From Pyropia yezoensis (taxonomy: Eukaryota > Rhodophyta > Bangiophyceae > Bangiales > Bangiaceae), in contig CM020620.1 in the NCBI GenBank assembly GCA_009829735.1, forward strand, positions 20,558,020 to 20,622,019: a stretch of 64,000 nt of DNA, in the 5' to 3' direction. The position numbers and the translations under genes were made by a program. Positions 60,064-64,000 of the stretch are shown piece after piece (within the stretch, counting starts at the first letter, position 1; each line of letters begins with the position of its first letter). The notes under the pieces are model-generated. The model worked only from the letters and a program-made list of their open reading frames with translations. It did not search any database and was not told the DNA's origin.

Positions 60064-61848
60064 ATGGACAGCAACCTCCCCGCCCCTCGTGACCCCTCCC
60101 CCAACAGCCCCAGCCCCGGCTGCCTGCGTACGCCCCGTCGCCGAGGCACCTCCCTGGCCGAGGCGACCGCCCCCGGCGGCCGGCTACCTTCTCCCGCGGA
60201 GGCCGCTTCATCTGTGGCGGAGGCCGCTTTTTCAAGCTCAGCTCCTGAGCTTGCTCAAGCAAGCCCAGGCGCTGTCCGGCACGCTGCTCGTGCGGCTGCG
60301 TTGGCTGTGGAGGTTGTGCGAGGAGAATCCAGTGGGCCGGCTGCTCCAGTGCCCGAGATCCGGCCCCATCCTCGTGGCCGGCGCCCGCTTCGGTCTCGAG
60401 CCCAGTTGTCTTCCCGCGCCCCCCGCCATCCCATCACTTTAGGCGTCAAGCTGAAGGTCATCGAGGCCCGTGAGGGCGGCCGGGGCTTCGGCAACATCAA
60501 GGCTACGGTCGCCCCGCTTGCGTCTGTGGACGCTTTGCGCAAGATATGGCAGCGGCGGGTGCAGTACAAGATGCTGGCGGCGCGGGGCACGCGCATGGAC
60601 CGGACAAACGGGCGCGCCTCCGCGTACGCCGCCATCGACGAACACCTGTACGATTGGTTCCTCTTGATTTCCATACGGGGGCGCAAGCGAGTCCCTTTTA
60701 CAATCGCCCTCTTGCAGGATAAGGCCAGGAAGCTGGCCGACGAGCTCGGGGTGACCAACTTTGGGGCTTTACGGGGGTTCGTGCAGGGGTGGGCGAGGCG
60801 CCATAATGTGGGAAGTGTGGTTCTACACGGGTCAGGAGGTTCTGTCGACGCGCCCGAGTCGGAGCAGCGAATGGCCGCGATACGGGAACAATTGCAGGAC
60901 TTCGATGCGGAAAACATATTCAACATGGACGAGACTGGACTTTTTTATCGCTGTTTGCCCAACCGGTCCTACCTCCCCGCCGAGCAACGCCGGGCGGCGC
61001 GGGGCACGAAGGCCATGAAGGCAAAGGAGCGCGTCACGCTGGTGCTGGCCTGCAACACGACAGGTTCTCGGAAGGTACCAATTGCGGTCATCGGCAAGTC
61101 TGCTCGGCCCTTGTGCTTCCGCCCAGCCGGGTGCGAGTCGCCCCTACCCTACTTCAACCTGCGCAACAGCTGGATGGACGGTGCGGTATTTAAGCTGTGG
61201 ATTGAGGACGTCTTCCTGCCATACGTGCGGTCCTGCACAACGGAAACAGTAGCGCTCATCGTCGACAATCTCGCCTCACACACGGACATTGTAGACGATC
61301 AACTGCTGTTTATTGCGCTGCCTCCCAACACGACGGCTGTTTTTCAACCTTTAGACGCAGGCATCATCCAGGCGTTGAAGATGCGGTACAAGCGGCGGTA
61401 TTTATCCTCCATGGTGGCCTATCTGGACAACCTGAATGAGCAGCAAGAGACAACGCGAGTGACGGCAGCTCTGAACAATTCTGGGAGAGTGTCGCTGCTG
61501 GACGTGGCGCACATCATCTCTGAAGAGTGGGCGGGCACTACGGCGGAGTCCATTGCGCGATGTTGGATCAAGGCCAAGTGCCTCCCGGCGCCCATGGAGG
61601 CCGCCATCACCAGCATATATGCGGATTATCATCGGACAGACACCCCGCAGGTGTCCAACCAGTCAGAGGAAATCACACATATGCTGCGACAGGCGACGCT
61701 CACTGATGGGCTCTTCCCAGATTCTTCGACAGGGGACGTCGAGTCTGGTGTCTCTGCCTGGCTGAACGCAGAGGCAGACGCAGAGATTCTCAGCGATACG
61801 ATTGACATGGTGCAGGAGGGGGGGGAGAGTAAAGGAGAAGAGGACTAG
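60064..61848 (+). CDS. pogo/Tigger-type transposase (Tc1/mariner superfamily)
   Basis: About 594 residues from ATG 60064 (an upstream in-frame ATG is at 59959). Cuts and pastes its own element at TA. After a Pro/Ala-rich N-terminus comes a psq-type helix-turn-helix (about residues 125-165: ITLGVKLKVIEAREGG), then a CENP-B-like DNA-binding part (FTIALLQDKARKLADELG, about 210-255), then DDE catalysis: NMDETGLFY (Asp near 290), VALIVDNLASHT (Asp near 399) and PNTTAVFQPLDAGIIQALK (Asp near 428). The C-terminus is acidic. All catalytic residues are present and the frame is intact, so it may be active or domesticated. I found no TIR pair around it. Confidence 0.92.
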   Translation: MDSNLPAPRDPSPNSPSPGCLRTPRRRGTSLAEATAPGGRLPSPAEAASSVAEAAFSSSAPELAQASPGAVRHAARAAALAVEVVRGESSGPAAPVPEIRPHPRGRRPLRSRAQLSSRAPRHPITLGVKLKVIEAREGGRGFGNIKATVAPLASVDALRKIWQRRVQYKMLAARGTRMDRTNGRASAYAAIDEHLYDWFLLISIRGRKRVPFTIALLQDKARKLADELGVTNFGALRGFVQGWARRHNVGSVVLHGSGGSVDAPESEQRMAAIREQLQDFDAENIFNMDETGLFYRCLPNRSYLPAEQRRAARGTKAMKAKERVTLVLACNTTGSRKVPIAVIGKSARPLCFRPAGCESPLPYFNLRNSWMDGAVFKLWIEDVFLPYVRSCTTETVALIVDNLASHTDIVDDQLLFIALPPNTTAVFQPLDAGIIQALKMRYKRRYLSSMVAYLDNLNEQQETTRVTAALNNSGRVSLLDVAHIISEEWAGTTAESIARCWIKAKCLPAPMEAAITSIYADYHRTDTPQVSNQSEEITHMLRQATLTDGLFPDSSTGDVESGVSAWLNAEADAEILSDTIDMVQEGGESKGEED

Positions 61849-62068
61849 AAAGACTACATAAAGCGTGTCTGGATGCATGTGGCGGTCCATGTCGGCACGG
61901 TGTCACTCACATTTGCAAAAGTGCTCTCAGTACATACCCTCATCATCTCACCAAGTCAAAGAAGCGCAACACCCCCAGAACTCATTCTCCCCACCAAGCA
62001 AAAGCCTCTCAACCCCCCCCCCCCACACACGCCTGCCCATGGCCACGCTACCTCCCCACACGTATAGA
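61849..62068. other. short intergenic between convergent genes
   Basis: Less GC-rich, with a C run near 62020. No gene. Confidence 0.5.
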
Positions 62069-62345
62069 TGACCGCACCCCGCTACACCGACCATACGTTC
62101 TCACGCTGCCCCGCCCACCGGTCCGCCACTTCGATGATCCTCCATCGGCTGAGCTTGTGGCGCTCCATACAGGCCACGCGCAGCTCGCCGCCATAGTTGC
62201 CGTGGGGGGCGGTGGGGGGGGAGGGGAGGGAAGGGTGTGTGCCGAGATCATCGGCGGCTTGTCAGTCAGCACTTCGTGGGCATCGCGCCGTTGGTGTAGC
62301 ACGAGGAAGAGAGGCCGCAGCTTGCGGCCAGTCCCTGTACCGACA
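62069..62345 (-). CDS. C-terminal part of an unidentified gene, probably spliced
   Basis: On the minus strand two stretches look strongly coding: GRKLRPLFLVLHQRRDAHE (about 62332-62275) and LRVACMERHKLSRWRIIEV followed by a Trp-containing end and TAG at 62071-62069. They are in different frames, separated by a pyrimidine-rich run (CCCTTCCCTCCCCTCCCCCCCC). This could be a short intron (GT near 62275, AG before CTGCGCGTGGCC) or a one-base error in the C run. An AG acceptor-like site (GTACAG) lies just before the first stretch, so further exons are expected upstream. Family not recognised. Confidence 0.4.
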
Positions 62346-62830
62346 CAGGCTCGACAGACGTGGGGCAAAGCAATCACCAGGCATGCAGACACTGGGCGAG
62401 ACACATCCGCTACCGTGTGACAAGGGTAACAACACACTGACGACGCGGAGTGGAGGGGAGGGGAGGGCGGGGGGCGGGGGGGACGAGGGTGGGGGCAACA
62501 GCTGGGTGGAGGACGGGGCAGCACTGGTGGGAGTTGAACGCCACGGGTGGTTGGGTGACCTGCGCCCCGGCGGCCACGTCGTGGAGCGCGGCGAGTCGAT
62601 CGACTGCCGCGACTGACTGTCCGCAGAAGGCATGGGCTCACGCAATTGGTCGAGTGCTGGTCTGATTCGACCGTTTCCGAGTTCAATCGCTGTCAGGACG
62701 GGCATTTCCGGGCCTTGCACCGCTGTGTGGGAGGAAAAAAACTCTAGAAACGGCGGCCATCCCGCGTGACAGCACCCATTACGGACTGTACGCGAACAGA
62801 GCGCCGTCCACTAACCGGAGTTAGCACCCG
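62346..62830. other. no supported gene
   Basis: G-rich tract at 62450-62500, then ordinary sequence. A tRNA-like stretch at 62636-62700 does not fold properly (see rejected items). Confidence 0.45.
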
Positions 62831-64000
62831 TCAATACTGAACACCCGGCAAACACCCGCAAGTGGCTTGTCGGGGAGGAGAGGTTGGCAGTTGCAGCCAG
62901 CCGGGGGCACACGCGGGACATGAGATGCGCGGTGTTGGACCGTCCCATGTGGTTGGTGTCTCCTGGCCGCTACCAGCTGCCGCCGGTCCCCCACCCCGCC
63001 GCGCCCCCGGCTTTGGCACGCGCAGCCAGCCGTAAAATGGAAAGCAGCTGCGCTGCCGCATCTGCTGGATGAACTTCCACCCCATGTTCATCGCCGCGTT
63101 GGTGTCCCGGTTGACCAGACCTTGCTTCTCGCACGACCGCACCTCCCACAGCCCAGAGCGCGAACGGTCGCGGTAGACGGGCAGAGGGGGGGGGGTCCTT
63201 GGCCAACGCCGTCGCCGCCTTTTTCGCCGCCTCGGCCCGACCCGCCGCGCTTCGGCGCCCGCACCGCCGTCGGGTGGTGCGTATCCAAGAGCCACGGATA
63301 GAGGCTGCCGGGTGGCCACGCCGCCCCGCCGTGACGCGTCGGCGCCCGCAATTCTGGGAGCCGCGGGGAACCCTTGGCGCGGCCGCCGCCGTCGGAAGCA
63401 CAATCGCCAGCTTCTCGTGGCAACGGCCGCACGCCTGGCTCAAGTTGTGCTCGGGCATGTCCACAAACCAGCACAGCTGGCGGAGGTGCTTGCGGAGCCA
63501 GGTGGCGCCCCCGCGCGTCGCCGCGTCGCCCGTAACAACCACCATCGCCGTCCCGCGGATGACGCGGCGCAGGTACCCACAGGTCAGTTCGCGGGCCACG
63601 GTAGCAGCCATCGAGTGCCGCTGAATAACGTGATGAACTCGCGCCTTGCGCGTCCCCGCCGTCGCCTGGGACCCCCACACCGCATGATACAGCGCCTGCC
63701 GCCGAGAGCGCATCCACTGGTGGGTGGCCACCAGAACCACTACCGTGTCTCCCGACCGAACCGATTCGTGCGCGGCAACTGCCTCGGGGTGATGGCCGCG
63801 GGTCCTGCAGACGCCACCAACCCGCTCTACGCGGCAAGTCAAATCTGCTGTACCGCCGCCGCCCGGTGTGCCACAGCCGCCCGCCGTACCCTGTCACCGC
63901 CGCCCATTTCGTGGTACCGGCCACGGGAGAGCGTGTATGTAATACCGGCAGGCGGGGGGGACTTGCGGCCCCGCGTGGCGGTGGCATAGGCAGACACCTC
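62831..64000 (-). pseudogene. Fanzor/TnpB-like (IS605 OrfB-type) nuclease remnant, partial
   Basis: TnpB and its eukaryotic relatives (Fanzor) are RNA-guided RuvC nucleases carried by transposons. On the minus strand motifs appear in the family order: a YTLSRGRYHEM segment (about 63935-63900), a helical region (TGDAATRGG near 63540), the pre-zinc stretch with LRKHLRQLCWFVDMPEHNL and the first Cys pair CGRC (about 63480-63425), and the terminal VNRDTNAAMNM (about 63117-63084), corresponding to the third RuvC Asp (NRD.NAA.N). The first and last motifs share one frame while the middle is in another, with stops between, so two frameshifts break it. The second Cys pair keeps a single Cys (VRSCEKQG). 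The N-terminal half lies outside the window. Assigned by motif order only. Confidence 0.55.

Noticed and set aside
62636-62700. tRNA-like stretch (CAATTGGTCGAGTGC, later GAGTTCAATCG)
   Set aside because: D-arm and T-loop words are present but the T-stem (CCGAG against GCTGT) does not pair and no acceptor stem forms. Possibly a tRNA-derived relic, not a tRNA gene.

Overview
The window is GC-rich nuclear DNA of a eukaryote. It holds two families of Ty3/gypsy (chromodomain-type) LTR retrotransposons, a PIF/Harbinger element with its paired Myb-like gene, a pogo/Tigger transposase, a TnpB/Fanzor-like remnant, a two-domain fasciclin protein and an eEF1A-lysine methyltransferase-like gene. There are no bacterial operons, Shine-Dalgarno spacing, rRNA or CRISPR. 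High GC, long CCG and poly-G/C tracts, mostly intronless genes and dense transposons fit a bangiophyte red alga (Porphyra/Pyropia type), but this taxonomic guess is inference only.

Layout. 1-11208: family A retrotransposon, two copies in inverted orientation (A+ pol 60-4043, A- pol 10764-6781) around a spacer that carries an open frame running against the A- pol. 11209-27797: family B, also an inverted pair. A 5' part (B+, 11209-16643) has its LTR inserted in the A- gag and runs into a 500-N gap. A near-complete element (B-, 27797-17144) has a 5' LTR, primer site, gag, pol, an antisense gene, a polypurine tract and part of the 3' LTR. 27798-41300: gene-poor DNA with a TIR-bounded insertion (29233-30506), a CCG low-complexity block, one large P-loop NTPase gene (35209-32564) and an old Harbinger end near 37270. 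41734-51849: a 10.1 kb PIF/Harbinger element with 18-bp TIRs and TAA target duplications, carrying a Myb/SANT-like gene and a convergent DDE transposase. 52267-53431: a second TIR-bounded insertion. 53.4-64 kb: fasciclin gene, methyltransferase-like gene, pogo-type transposase, a C-terminal gene fragment and a Fanzor/TnpB-like remnant cut by the window edge.

How the genes relate. In A and B, gag ends just before pol, and pol lies in the -1 frame. Downstream of pol both families carry an unrelated-looking frame in antisense, tail-to-tail with pol, so each element is LTR-gag-pol-(reverse ORF)-LTR. Both families are also unusually dense in short perfect inverted repeats, many in family A built on a CAA-G/C-TTG core. 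The Harbinger element has the classic two-gene plan, arranged tail-to-tail. Several frames are broken by one-base changes in homopolymers or next to the gap, so some breaks may be assembly errors rather than biology.
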